A model generated the notes under the pieces. It saw only the letters and a program-made list of their open reading frames with translations, searched no databases and was not told the origin of the DNA. Source: Acephala macrosclerotiorum (lineage: Eukaryota; Ascomycota; Leotiomycetes; Helotiales; Mollisiaceae). Taken from it: a stretch of 64,000 nucleotides of DNA. Positions 13,769 through 25,493 of this stretch are shown piece after piece (the first letter of the stretch is position 1; every line of letters begins with the position of its first letter). The DNA lies in assembly GCA_014904845.1 (NCBI GenBank), contig MU119484.1, forward strand, positions 1-64,000, given 5' to 3'. The position numbers and the translations under genes are program-made.

Positions 13769-13892
13769 TTCAAGCTCTTTCCAAACACTTGCAGCTTCTT
13801 AACACTCTCAGAAAACCTCGAGACATGTCCAGCACGTGATGATACCCTGCCTCTCCTCCTCATTCTGTTCCTCCCATCACATCCTATCGCAC

Positions 13893-14378
13893 CTAATTTC
13901 TTCCAAAACCCATCAGAAATCCCGCCCTCAACAGCGCCCCAAACCACAACGTCCCATAATTAATCCACTCATCCGAATTCCACCCCGCAATCTCCAACAT
14001 TCTCTTAGGAGCGATCTGATAAACTGCATAGAGATGTCCAATATCAGATACAAGCATACTCCCAATGATTCCAAACCAAACTCTCTTCTCACTACTCAAT
14101 CTCAATACAAGGCCTTCATTGATGGAAAACAAGACGTAGAGGGAACCAATATTGGTGAGGAGCATTTGCATCAGAGGCGTGATCGGGATGGGACCTCCTG
14201 ATGGTGAAGCAGCGGTGATTGCCGGTACCGGGACAGTGCCTGTGAGCATTCTTTGGGGGTCGTAGAGACAGAGGTAGGTGCCGCCGAGTGCGAAGACCGG
14301 CTCGAGGTAGAGGAACCAGATTCGATAGATCAAGGCAATGCGGTGGATGTGCGTGGTTGGGGAGGTTTTGGGTGCCAT
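13893..14378 (-). CDS. DUF7704-type small integral membrane protein
   Basis: A single-exon frame of 161 residues from an ATG, with no visible intron signals. It has about four hydrophobic segments: near residues 15-40 (with the sequence YRIWFLYLEPVFALGG), 67-90 (LLTNIGSLYVLFSINEGLVL), 100-118 and 142-157. The order of motifs (L-YLEP near the start, NEGLVLR in the middle, SDIGHLYAVY, and a final WFGALLRAGFLMG) matches the fungal DUF7704 family as I know it. The function of that family is unknown; an intracellular or plasma membrane location is inferred from hydrophobicity. It is the first confident gene after the AT-rich isochore, and the 161-residue length is usual for the family. Confidence 0.8.
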   Translation of the reverse strand: MAPKTSPTTHIHRIALIYRIWFLYLEPVFALGGTYLCLYDPQRMLTGTVPVPAITAASPSGGPIPITPLMQMLLTNIGSLYVLFSINEGLVLRLSSEKRVWFGIIGSMLVSDIGHLYAVYQIAPKRMLEIAGWNSDEWINYGTLWFGALLRAGFLMGFGRN

Positions 14379-14833
14379 TCTGACTGGTTCTCGAGATTTT
14401 TGCTTTACTTCTGGTTGATATCGCCTTGAGGAGATGGTATGAAGAGAGGTTCACGATGCTGACAAGAGAAAGAAGGTTTCACGTAAAGTCAAAACGCGTC
14501 CTGATTGGGTATCCCGAGGTCTGAGCACGTGATGCTGTTTGCTTCGCTTATTTTTGTCAACCTTGGAAGCCTCCGAAGTCTTCTTCCTCGAAATCCTTCA
14601 TCATTTCCAATACTTCACAAGATCGCAATGGATTCTGCATTGAGCAATCGACTGTCTATCGCCAAGTACTTGTACATGATTAGCACAGCCTCCGTACATT
14701 GATTTGAGGTCCCAAGATTGACAACCTCCGAATCTCGGATCGGAGAAGACGCCAAGATCCCGAATCTCTTTTTTCCTTGCGCAGAATACCAAGAACAAGA
14801 CAATTTCGATGTCGGAAATGTACACTGGAAGCT
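14379..14833. other. Spacer between DUF7704 and rhodopsin-like genes
   Basis: 455 bp of normal composition. It should hold the promoter of the minus-strand DUF7704 gene and the 3' end of the next one. I see no gene, RNA or repeat. Confidence 0.6.
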
Positions 14834-16129
14834 TCACACAGCCTCATGGGAGCTCGTAATCCTCCGCTCATCTCCCACAGACTCCGAATAACAATCCGCG
14901 GTCCACTCCACCAATTCACCCCCACCATCCCGGCTTGGCACGGAATTCCGCTGTTGACGCACCTCCCGCTCGACCTGAATCTCATCCGCCTTCACATTTC
15001 CCGACAACTTATTCATTCGATGATTATGGATCGTTTGCTCGTCTCCTGAAAGGCTAGTCATGTTTGATCGGGATCTATTCTTTGAGCTTTTCATGGTGCG
15101 GAGGCTGGGAACGATGCGAACGAGGAGGGGTTTCAGGGCGGGGAGGGAGGAGCAGGCGATGCCAACGTTGATCTCGATTCCGGACCAGATTGCTGCGTTG
15201 ACCCCTTCTAGAGATGTGTCTGCCGATACGGAAATCTGATATAAACTCTTCAATCGAATGACGCTAGTCACGCAGACGCTGAAGTCGTCAGCAAGATGTT
15301 CAGCCGAGCTTGAGGGACCCAGGACTCACAAAGCACCAAACCCAAATACGAACATCAACCCAATCTTCTGCTGTCTTGGCAGCTGCAATTGCTTTAATAG
15401 CGGCATCGGGATCGCGAAGATCATCAGATCGGTTGTGATGTTCAATGCAGCATTGGCAAACCAGAACGCGAGTTTGTTCATGCAATGTCCTTGGATGCTC
15501 TGGTTCCAGAATGCTGCGACGGGGATGCACATCAGAATGGAGCCGATGAAGGTCCAGCATCCGTAGAAGATGAGAACGCCAACCATGATTCGGCAGAAGA
15601 ATTTCACTCTTTTGGCGGTGAAGATGCGCATGTATTGGAAGATTATAGAGATCTTTGTCAGGACAAGTGAGAGGTTGTACATCGGGATCGTTATCCAGAG
15701 GCACTAGGACTTCCGTCAGCATCTATTCGAGGTGTCAGAGTCTGTGGCAACTTGCTTGGAAGAACTCTTCAAGATCATCTAGTGGAATGGTGTGGAAGGG
15801 AAGTCCGAGGCCAAATTTTATTTCTAGGTATCATCAGTTCTACCTTATTCATTCAGACGAAGGAGCCTCACGATAGAAGACTGCGATGAGGAACGCAATT
15901 GATGCTGCCTATGCTCAAAGTCAGATTTAGTCTCAGTCAGGGAGGGATCTCTTCATTAGTCGACGAGACTCACCATCGACCCCAAGATGATATAGTCATC
16001 GGCACCAGCGTTCTGCAGCAATACTCTGCGAGTATAGAACCTCGTCACTACGACAACGAACGCAATAGTCGTGAACAAGATACTCGTCACGACGAGTGGA
16101 ACGGCGGTTGGTGGGATGGAGAAAGTCAT
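14834..16129 (-). CDS. Fungal rhodopsin-like (PTH11-related) seven-helix membrane protein
   Basis: Five exons, read on the minus strand: 16129..15974, 15908..15872, 15823..15756, 15703..15330 and 15278..14834, giving 359 residues with consistent phase. The N-terminus carries the family signature RFYTRR...GADDYIILGSM after one membrane helix. Later come the helix with YNLSLVLTKISIIFQYMRIF, then WTFIGSILMCIPVAAFW, the N-x2-T-D-x2-IFAIPMPLL helix and FVCVTSVIRLKSLY. This is the Fung_rhodopsin (PF20684) family, related to PTH11-like receptors; ligands are unknown in nearly all cases. The C-terminal tail of about 110 residues is soluble, Ser/Arg/Glu rich and presumably cytosolic. The third intron appears to start with GC (GCAAGT at 15755..15750) rather than GT, because only this keeps the frame into CLWITIPMY. 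Membrane location and receptor role are inferred from the family. Confidence 0.85.
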
Positions 16130-17288
16130 GTTTGCTTTGTTCGCGATGGCTCTGGAATGGTTGTGGGTAGTAGTCTTGCATGAATCATGAAGTCAATGGC
16201 CTGCGTCAAGCGATATATGCCATTTGGTGATGTTGTAGAAATTTTGTTGTTAGTCCATGTTGAACTTTCTGATTGGTCTTGTTGATTAAATATCTGTTCT
16301 TTCACTCCTGTAAGCATCGAATGCTAGGTGGTGGATTTGCATCCTTGTAGAAGACCGAATGCACCGCCAGCAATTCTCTCGGGATGCTCAATACGACATG
16401 TACATTGGGTGCCGAAAGATCGGATTTGGATTTTGGTACTGAAAATGTGTCACAGAAGATGTGTCACTATCCCAGACTTCCAAGTGGAACTGCCAGTTCT
16501 GGGAGTGATGGAATCTGGAACCGCATAATCCCTTGCTCAATTTACGCCATAAAGATATCATTTCCACTGTGGAAAGCAAGTCTGACCTCTCCGCCACTAC
16601 GCATCCTAATCCTACGTCGACGGGACAATGCTACCGGCAGTTAGCAAAGGGGCGGGAGAGAAGCAAAACGATGCATAGTTGCAAAATGCGTAAAGGCCGA
16701 TCCTTTCTGTATTTGTCTTGTGGCGTTCAAGGCGGTCACAGTTGAGTATCGGTGATATGTTGAAGACCGTTCCGTGTTTTGTTTTAGCCCGAATTTGGTT
16801 TCCAATCCTTCCCGTACCGTGCGATACACATGGTTCATATTCCTTTTTGTTTCGTCGTTTCTGCGGCCAGGACCGTTGTGTACCGAGACAGAATGACGGT
16901 GGAAGAAGAAAGTTATTTTCGTGAACTAAGGAGATGTGATTATCGCGTGGGGTGGGTTACTTTTGAGAGCGGCATATGTCGAGAATTATAACATGGACGT
17001 TCTGAGGAACGAAGGAATTCAGATTGGACAGGGTGTATCACGGAAAGGATGAAGTGATGAAAAAACTCGAGAGTTTGATTTTCGAGATATTCAGCTAAGT
17101 CTCCTTGCTATTGCGGGACAGTGGCCGTGATTACAAATTATGAAATAGTCGGGATATGTAGTGTGTAATTTACAAAGTTCTTCAAGAAATCTCCAATATT
17201 TTTCTTCCCCTTCGCTATCGTTTGGCGGCCTACATTCTGTTTCGCCATAGGCATCAGCTGCTCGTCCTGTGAGCTTTCCATCCCCACT
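16130..17288. other. Spacer, 1.16 kb
   Basis: Normal composition with only short overlapping frames on both strands and no recognisable protein. It should hold the promoter of the rhodopsin-like gene and the 3' end of the MFS gene. Confidence 0.6.
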
Positions 17289-19218
17289 TCAGCTTGAAGC
17301 GAAGAGATCCTCCTCCTTCTCAGCTGGTGCATCGATATGCATATTGAACTCCTTGACTGGATCAACAAGGAAGAAAGCCGCTATGAGGATTTCGTTAGCA
17401 TCTTTCAAACTCTGTACGATGGAAAACTCACCCCCCATGGCAACAACCATAAAGCAAGCAGCTGCGACCCAGACAAAACGGAATCCCAAGCTATAAGCTT
17501 CGAACAGGCCACCAACTCCAGCGCCAATGATCTCAAGATTCACGCCAGGAACGCCCATAAGAGCGGTTTGATTCTGAGAAGCGAGATCCCCAATGAAGGC
17601 TGGAAGAGACGAAGCAGGTAGTCCGAGGGGGAGAACTGCTTCTGCGACTTTGGGACCTAGGTTTGCCGTGAACTTTGCTGTGAAGATTGCGTTGTCTGAG
17701 AAGAATGTCAGCCATTGTCTGATGAACCCGAGTTCTTGGAAAACTCACAAACCGCGAGACCAATAGATCCACCAAGTGAGCGCATTGAAATCATCAGCCC
17801 ACTAGTGATAGCAATCAATTCCCTCGGTGTACTCAATTGAGCCGCCGTAACCAACGCGCAAAGACCAATTCCCAAACCAGTGCCAAGAAGTACGGGGTAG
17901 CCCCAAACCGCCTTGCTAGAACTAGGTGTAGTCGTCGCCATACATACAAAGAACGCAGTCATGAACCCAAACGCGACCACAGTCGGAAACCTTACCATCT
18001 TCGTCTTTGAGCAGAAAGCTCCTGCTAAGACAGACAGTATAGCATACAAAATGAAAGTTATGGTGTACCGAGCTCCCGTGCGAAGTGAATCAGTCTCGTA
18101 TAGAACCGCAACTTCGAAAGCGAAGTAATTGTTCGCTGCGAAGAAAGAGAGGCCTTCGACAAATACGCAGAGGAGCGCAATGGGAAAGTTCCACCTATTT
18201 GAGAAGAGGCCGTGATGGAACATTCCATCTTTCTTGAATTTAGTTTCGTAGATCGCGAGACTGGTCATGAGAGCGACGCCGGTGGGGAATGGAGCGAGGA
18301 TATGCGCGTCCGTCCAGGCGTATGGGTTCTGGGACCAGGAAAGTCCGATGCAGAAGAGGACAAGGCCAGATGCTAGGAGGATGTATCCGATCCAGTCGAG
18401 CTTTTTCAACTTCTCGATATTCGCCAATCCGAGTTGAGAGGGTTGGGGAGGTGGGTTATAGAGGATGACGCAGAGGATTGTGGCGAGGAGGTAGACTGCT
18501 GTTGAGAAGTACCAGTAGTTCCGGAAACCCTCGTGGTTGCCGTTTCGAGTCATGGCTCCTCCGACCAGAAGGGCAACGGTACCTCCGAGAGCCGCAGCCA
18601 GATTGTCTGCGCCTTGGGCGAATGGTCGGTATCGACGAGGAAGGACCTCGGAGGCGACGGCGTGAAGGAGTGGTTGAGCACCATATGAGAGACCTGCAAC
18701 GACCTCACCTGCAATTGCCATGTCCATCGAATCAGCTCGAGCAATGACGACGGAGCCGATGGCTCCGCATGCTGTCAAGAGGATCAGGAACCATCGTCTG
18801 CCCCAATAATCGGCTGCTTGGGAGACTGGAGGGCTGAGGACGACTGTGAGAATGGCAATGGTTGAAGTGAGCCAGACACTCTTGGAGGAGTCGCCAAGGA
18901 CAGCGGAGATATCTTGTGCACGCTGATTGAAGTCAGTATATGAACGACTCGGTCAACTTCAGCTTCCAGCTTTTGAATGCTCCAAAACTTTTGGGACATC
19001 AAGCAGAGGGATGAACTTACAGCTCCGGCTCCTACGACGTTGATCAGTTGAGCGAAGTAAATCAAGCAGACAGCGAAGACTGTCAGAAAGGTCTTTGCGT
19101 GAAGATGCGGAACAGGCTCCGAATCGTCCTCGATATTGCTTGTCAACAGCTCTTGGGGCTCGGGAGACTCGCTGTCGAGAACTCGAAGTGGTCCTTTCTC
19201 ATCTGGTGAACTCGACAT
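17289..19218 (-). CDS. MFS exporter, TRI12 / siderophore-transporter-like family
   Basis: Three exons on the minus strand: 19218..19021, 18922..17749 and 17695..17289, giving 592 residues, the usual size for 14-helix major facilitator proteins. Both introns have good GT donors and CAG acceptors. A 46-residue acidic cytosolic N-terminus precedes the first helix (FLTVFAVCLIYFAQLINVVGAG). Then follow AQDISAVLGDSSKSVWLTST, the loop after helix 2 with ADYWGRRWFLIL (the MFS signature A), and the VAGLSYGAQPLLHAVASEVLPRRYR region typical of the TRI12 family (PF06609). The protein ends in an acidic tail. Members of this family export toxins or drugs, or handle siderophores, by proton antiport at the plasma membrane; the substrate cannot be read from the sequence. 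It is transcribed divergently from the FAD monooxygenase, with 1.08 kb between the starts. Confidence 0.9.
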
Positions 19219-20300
19219 ATTTCGGTCAAGTAATGTGCCGTTCTCGTCGACTGGATGAATGATGGATCGTCGCTTCTCGGAATCGAGTGTGTCCCTGGGG
19301 GATGAACCTTCAGATGGAGTGATGAATCGGCGTCTTCAAGGGGGGAAAGATTCGTTCAGCAGGATGGATTCCCGGAAGGATGGGGAGCCTTGTTACCTCA
19401 AGTCCCAAAAGCGTGGTCCAACGACTGATATCGACATGCAGGAAGCACCCTGAGACTCCTATCTCAGAATAACCCCAAAAAACTCAGCCCATTGCCGGAT
19501 TGTGGAGGAGTCGCAGGGGAAGCACGCATTATTGGTCAAGCCAAGTTAGAAACGGACGTCACATTGGTCGCAACGGTGCGGAACGTTTGTCCCGGCTTGT
19601 GGAGGAGAATGTCTCTCCAGACAGCCATGCATTTCCCGCGCGGGCGCATATATCATTCATGTGGACATACTGCCATCCATCCCGTTGGAAAAGTAATTCT
19701 CTGAGATAGCAGCCGAGATACGTTTTCCAAGAGAGAAGTTCGCCACGCGCATCTTATCGAGAAGTGATGCATTGACGCATCGCGCAGAACCTGAAATGTC
19801 AGTCTCGAGATGTTGAAAGAAGGTTCGGGAGTTGGGGTTGCGAGGGGCGTCTGTCTTGGCTGCACGGTGCCTGTAATTCCCGCCCGGGTAACGGGGCTGC
19901 TCTCAGGCCCTAGCTTTCGCGAATGTTGAGCGAGAGCAGCGCCACCAGTGCTGGCAATGTCTCCTTTTTCTGATCCAGCTTCGTGCATCCAACCACCAGG
20001 ACCACCAGGACCACCAGGCAATCTCTCCCTGTCGCCTCTTTTACCACGATTACCTTGCTGCAGTATTGCTGCAATGGGACTGCCCCCCGAAACGTGCAAG
20101 AGTGAGACCAGGCTTTCAGAAGGTGGAAGGTGTCGGCACATGGCCCCATGAATGGTGGGACATCCTCCTACCGAACGAAGTCGTCTCATTCGTGCAGAAT
20201 CACGGACGATACTTGTCTGCATCCTCACTGCATTTTCCCTCCATTCTGTCCCTTCTATTTGCAAAAGCCTGAGTGGGTACATCGCATTCAGCATTAAATC
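19219..20300. other. Divergent promoter region between MFS exporter and FAD monooxygenase
   Basis: 1.08 kb between the two start codons. The only local feature is a short array of about three 9-bp units (ACCACCAGG type) at 19988..20019. No gene is recognised. Shared regulation of the two flanking genes is possible but only inferred from the arrangement. Confidence 0.5.
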
Positions 20301-21963
20301 ATGCCTTTCTTCTCAGCGTCAATTCTTCAATGGCTAGGTGTTCCACAGGCAGCTCCAGCCATGCCTCCCCCAAGCTCCAAACCCCTCAAAATCGTCATCG
20401 TCGGCGCAGGTATCGCAGGTCTCTCAGCAGCAATCGCATGTCGACGAGCAGGACATCACGTGGAAATCTATGAACGCTCCTCTCTCAACAACGAACTCGG
20501 AGCAGCGATCCACATCCCGCCAAATGCCTCACGAGGATTGCTAGCATGGGGTTTTGATCCTGTCAGGGCAAGACTCGTGGAGTGCACGCGCAGTTATCGA
20601 GCCCATGGCAAGTCATTGAAAACATTTCACGAAACAGATGAAAGATATATCGAGGCAGCATTCGGGGCTCCTTGGTTTTTAGTCCATCGGGTTGATTTAC
20701 ATGAGGAGTTAAAGAGGCTTGCGACGATGGTGGAGGGTGAGGGGAAACCTGCTGTGGTGCATCTGAAGTCGGAGGTGGTGTCTTATGTATGTGAGATGTT
20801 CTTTTCAAAAAGCTTGCTGACTGCCTCTTAGAATCCAGATGTGGGGTCGGTGACACTGGCCAGTGGTGAGGTGATCACAGGCGACCTCATTGTCGCTGCC
20901 GACGGAGTCCACACTTCTGCCGTTGAAGCCGTTTTGGGAGCTCCGAATCCAGCACTTCCAACAACCGCCTACAATTTTGCTTACCGATTCTTGATCTCAG
21001 CCAAAGATCTAGAATTAGATCCCGAGACCTCATGGTTCACTGAAGGAGAGAATGGATGTATGAAGTTCTTCGTTGAGGAGGGGAAACGATTAGTTTCGTA
21101 TCCATGTCGAAAGTAGGTCTCGTTGAACTTAACAGATGCTGTAATGCTGACCATTGATAGTAAAGAGGAACACAACTTTGTGGCAATCTTTCATAACAAG
21201 GTGACTGGAGATCGGGAAGGTGCGACTCAAACCACTGGAACATAGTCTTGAAGCTGACGAACCTTCCAGATTGGCAAACCTCTGTCGACAAGACAGCTCT
21301 ATTGGACCGATATTCAACCTTCCATCCATCAATCCTCGCAGTCTTGAAGTAAGTCACCAGATTCGCTGGCAGAAGATGTACTGATCCAAAGCCCAGCAAA
21401 GCGACAGACATTAAGCAATGGCCGCTTCTCTTCCGCGCACCAATTTCGCCTTGGCATAAGGGCAAATTGGTGTTGATCGGAGATACAGCTCATCCTATGC
21501 TACCCCACCAAGGACAAGGTGGTGCTCAGGCCATTGAGGACTCCGTCGCTCTCGGCATGATCCTCTCAAATTGTACACCCAAGGTTCTTGAAGAGAGGTT
21601 GAAGCTGTTCGAAGATATCCGGATCAAGAGGGGTAGTGTGATGCAAATCTTCAGCAACGCAGGGCAGGATGAGCCTGAGAAAATACGGAAGGATGCGGCG
21701 AAGTTCATTTCGGCTGAGGAAGTGCCAAGTAAGTGTATTCTCATTCTATATCTAGCATTTTATTTGATTTGGGGACATTCGAAGAAGGAAATGAGATAGC
21801 ATACTGATCAAGAACGGTAGAAACCCCAGAAGAGTTCTTCAGGTATAATTTCGGGTACGATGTCGTACGACACTCGAAGAAAGTCATGGAAGAGAAGTAC
21901 CCTACTTGGTTGCTACCAGAAGCCTTCTTTGAACGAGAACCAGGTGCTGGAATATATCCTTAA
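20301..21963 (+). CDS. FAD-dependent monooxygenase, salicylate hydroxylase-like
   Basis: Six exons: 20301..20786, 20832..21112, 21161..21219, 21270..21348, 21397..21728 and 21821..21963, giving 459 residues. Motifs run in the order expected for class A flavoprotein monooxygenases (PF01494). IVIVGAGIAGLSAA at residues 31-44 is the GxGxxG dinucleotide fold, followed by the acidic end of the second strand (VEIYER). VAADGVHTSAVEAVLG is the DG motif, and LIGDTAHPMLPHQGQGGAQAIED is the GD motif that binds the FAD ribityl chain. Such enzymes hydroxylate aromatic or polyketide substrates with NAD(P)H and oxygen, usually in the cytosol. The real substrate is unknown. The start at 20301 is the first in-frame ATG; a second ATG at residue 21 is equally plausible. 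It is divergent from the MFS exporter. Confidence 0.9.
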
Positions 21964-22397
21964 AGCCGACTGTCGGTCTTAATTCACGTCGCACTTCGCT
22001 TTCTTCATATGATTTGATAACTAGCTTACAAACAAGTACAATACCTTCAACAATTATCGAGACCACAGAGAATGAAGCTTTCTCCAATGATATTATTTGT
22101 TGCATTTGAAATATCAGGCTACAGCTATCCTGCATCCTGCAGTCTTTAAATGGTCACTGTCTTTTGTGGCTTGGACGCCTCTATCTCAAAACGGACACTT
22201 GCATGAGGCTGCGTTTGCATCTCATCTCTCAACATCTTCGCTCTCTTTCACAACTTCTCACTTGATGCAAATCGTCCCAAAGCTCGACGCCGGCTGGAAA
22301 CGCCGTCACCATAATCGAACTTCTTGTGTTTTTACTTATAATATTTTCGGCTGCTTCCTACATTGTGATCCTAGTAACATTTTTCGGCGTGTACCTG
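21964..22397. other. Spacer upstream of RBR ligase
   Basis: 434 bp. It contains the 3' end of the monooxygenase and the 5' region of the RBR gene. An open frame runs into the RBR frame from 22266 but has no ATG, so a short upstream exon cannot be excluded. Confidence 0.5.
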
Positions 22398-24075
22398 ATG
22401 TATCGTATCGGTGAGTTTATTGTTCCACTCGTTATTACCTTCGTCTCAGCCTTACTCGGGGTCGTAGTAGCTGCTCTGGAATGGCTATGCTCGTGTTTTA
22501 ATTATCAGCATCTCAGAGCAGTAGCATTGCTTATTCTCGACCTTGGAAACTGGATCTCGCGATGGAGTTGGACTTGCCTCAAAATCGCCATTGCAATTCT
22601 AGAGCGGGTTAGCCATACTATCGCGAATATTCAACGTCTGATGAGGCCGACCTTGCGATGGTCTTTGACTTGCACCCAGAGCGGTGCCGCCATTCTCATG
22701 CACGTCATTCAAGTATTCACGGACAAGCAAAATTGGATCTCAGCCGTCACCTTTATCCTCCAGTCTGCGATCTGGATGACTTCCTCTTGGCGCCTTCGTG
22801 TTCTGGCACTGTCTGCAGCCCTTATTGGCTTCAGAGCTTGGAATTCGAGGCCTACACGCTTGGGTATACGACAAGTTGCTGTACTTGCAATAGCCATCCT
22901 GCCATACCGCTTGACCATCGGTCGGTTTCAGAGTCTAGACACAGGCCGCGTCAGAATCTCGGAGCGCCTGGTTGTAATATTGATTATCGACATTGCCATT
23001 GGCTCCGGGCTCTACATGTTCAGTCAAGAACGACCGGACTTTGTAACTGTAGCTACCCTTGTGGCTGGAGTCGCAGCCTATTTTGTCAGTACAGATCCCG
23101 GACTCGAGAAGCGTGTCCAACCCTCCATTCAAACACCCTTCCAAAGACGTGTCCAGATAGAAGTCGACCTTATCAATTACGTTGCCGGACGCAGAATTCG
23201 ACAAGACGTGGCTCAACAAAGAAGATCTCAGGAGACCTCAAGAACTTTGCTCGAGCCCATCTGTCCCGCTGCATCTTCGGAAAGCCGAGCACGACTTTGC
23301 ACTGTATGTGGTGACAACAAGCAATCTTCCGAATTTCCCAAACGCTCAACTACAAGATGTCGTCACGCCCCAAGCATCTGTACCGAAGACCTCAAGTCCT
23401 GGATTGACTCACAGCTCGTAGACAAAGCATGGAACCGAATAAAATGTCCCGAGGCGTCATGCAGCGAATTATTTCAGTGTGAGGACATGAAAGCGAATGC
23501 CTCCGAATTATCCTTTGCCAGGTCGGTGATTTCGCCACCGACAGCATATCTCTGCTGATTTTACTTGACAGATACGAAACCTTCCAACTCCGTGCGGCCC
23601 TTTCGAAGATCCCGGACTTTCGATGGTGTCTCTCTCCCTCCTGCTCAAGCGGTCAGATCCACCCTCGCAACTCACGAAATCCCATCTTCACTTGCAACGA
23701 ATGTTCCTTTAAGTCTTGCGCTACTCACAACATTCCCTGGCACGAAGGCGAAACATGTGCACAATATGATTATAGAGTCAGTGGGAGGAAAGCAAAATAT
23801 GACGAAAGAGCTACTAAAGAGAAGATTAAACAGACGACGAAGGCTTGTCCGAAGTGCAAGGCGAATATTGAGAAGAGGGATGGGTGTGATCATATGACTT
23901 GTGAGTTCTTTCAAGCAATGAGATCAGGAAAAGAGAATGCTGATGATTGATAGGTACGAATTGTAAGATGGAGTTTTGTTGGTTGTGTTTGGTTGATTAT
24001 GAGGGTGTGAGGCGGGCTGGGAATTTAGCACACAAGAGATCTTGCCGACATCATACGAACAATCTTCGAGCTTGA
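22398..24075 (+). CDS. Membrane-anchored RBR-type E3 ubiquitin ligase
   Basis: Three exons, 22398..23521, 23572..23900 and 23954..24075, giving 524 residues from the first in-frame ATG. About 230 N-terminal residues hold several hydrophobic segments (for example VPLVITFVSALLGVVVAALEWL, a stretch near RLVVILIIDIAIGSGLYMF, and VATLVAGVAAYFV). The C-terminal part is a RING1-IBR-RING2 unit: CTVCGD at about residue 301 with C-P-E-A-S-C near 350, an IBR with WCLSPSC...CNECSFKSC, and RING2 with CPKCKANIEKRDGCDHMTC then CKMEFCWLC. Cys480 in DGC-DHM matches the catalytic cysteine of RBR enzymes, so a two-step E2-to-Cys-to-substrate transfer is expected. Which membrane it sits in is unknown. The 5' end is uncertain: a good GTGAGT donor lies 13 bp after the chosen ATG, and an upstream exon is possible. 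Confidence 0.82.
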
Positions 24076-24557
24076 TCCCTGAACTTCTCTGAGCTAGTAT
24101 ATTTATCTTTACAACAGATATAGTCCGCCCAAAAAGGTTGCTGAGAAATACAGAGCACATGACCCTGAAGCACGTGAAGCACGTGAATGTCTTGCCCCTC
24201 TTTTACCCCGCACTTACACCATATTTTCGCTTTTTCAACTCTACTCTCACTTCAGGTGCCCTCGAATTTCACTTGCATTCAAGGTGTCGTAGAGGATATA
24301 TATTTTTATCGCATTCATTCATTTATTACTTGACATTGATTTGTGTAACTATTAAACATTATAGAGAAATCCTTCTCATCCCAAACCCTCGCAGAAGCAA
24401 CAAAGCTGTAGAAATGGTATCATCGAGATAGCATGCAACGAGTGGTATCGAGACGAGTTGGCAAAAGAAACCACCCAACGAACCCCTCACTCTCCCTTTG
24501 ACTTGTCATCACTTTTCCCCATCGTCGACCTCCCCTTTTTTTCAAGCGACAGTTCGC
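24076..24557. other. Convergent 3' spacer
   Basis: 482 bp between the stops of the RBR gene (plus) and the opsin-like gene (minus). It holds two CACGTG sites 9 bp apart (24171..24176 and 24180..24185). No gene is seen. Confidence 0.5.
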
Positions 24558-25493
24558 TTAGACAGTCTGAGCTCCCTCAGGCGGAGCAGAAGCCGTAGCC
24601 TCCTCAGCCTTCTCCTTCTGAATTCTCTCCTGGAACTCGCCACCAGACGGAACACGACCATATTGCGTGAAATACAAATTCAAATTCTTATAATCCCAAG
24701 AATTGGCCAGAATCAACACGCCAATCGTCAAGAAGGGGACCGTGAACAAATCCAAGATACCAAAGAAGATGAATCCACTCGTAACACCGATTTTGTTTCC
24801 GCCATCATCGCATCCCCATGCAATTGGGTATATGAGCCAAAAGAAGACGAGGTAGCCGGCGAGGCCGGTGTAGTGCTTGGTGATGTTGAGGCGCTTAGCG
24901 GTGACGGAGCCGGTGTGGAGGAGGGAGGCGGAGAGGAGGAAGTAGGCGAGGAGACCGAAGGTGAAGAACCCCCATTTGTAGGTTGTGGGAGTCATGGCGC
25001 CCGCGAGCCAGATTGCGACCCAGGCCCAGGCAAGGGCGATGTTGTACACGATGGTGGCCCAAGAGACGCCGGAGACGAGACCAACTGAGAGAATGATTGG
25101 GGTCCAGCCGACGAACCTTCACTTCGTTAGTATTCTGTCGTGTGGGTAAGGAATAGAATGAGGTGGGGCGTACCAATTAATGTATCTAGCGTAGAAGATT
25201 TGTCGAGTGCCAGAGGTGTTGTCGGCTGTCTGTACGGCAGTAGAGCCGAGATCTGAAGCCATTGTGAAATATGCGACGGAACCAGTGAGGAGAGATATCG
25301 TAAAGAGATAGTGGAAGATTCTCTCTCCTTGCTTGGCGAAGTAGGCTGAAAGAATTGTCGCAATGAGAACAACGCAGTAGACGGCAGTCACCGCCCACAA
25401 CCAATCTGAGCCATGGACGACGAGGTGGAAGGTGCCTACGGGAGGGTTGATGTCCAGAGCATCGTTTGAACGATCAAAGAGAATGACACCCAT
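24558..25493 (-). CDS. Opsin-like membrane protein (HSP30/YRO2/ORP type) lacking the retinal lysine
   Basis: Two exons on the minus strand, 25493..25174 and 25116..24558, giving 292 residues with seven hydrophobic helices. Helix C contains ARYINW, where light-driven pumps have Asp before Trp; here it is Asn. The last helix reads GILDLFTVPFLTIGVLI. The conserved Asp is present, but four residues on, where bacteriorhodopsin has the Schiff-base lysine, there is Val. The sequence between (SGVSWATIVYNIALAWAW, then TTYKWGFFTFGLLAYFLL) is typical of fungal opsin-related proteins and of yeast HSP30/YRO2/MRH1. These are plasma-membrane proteins linked to stress and weak-acid tolerance, not to light sensing. 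A retinal-independent role is therefore inferred. The tail is hydrophilic and Glu/Lys/Ala rich. Confidence 0.9.

Noticed and set aside
19988..20019. Collagen-like Pro-Gly codon repeat in a plus-strand frame
   Set aside because: Only about three 9-bp units in a short frame within a promoter region; better explained as a small tandem repeat.
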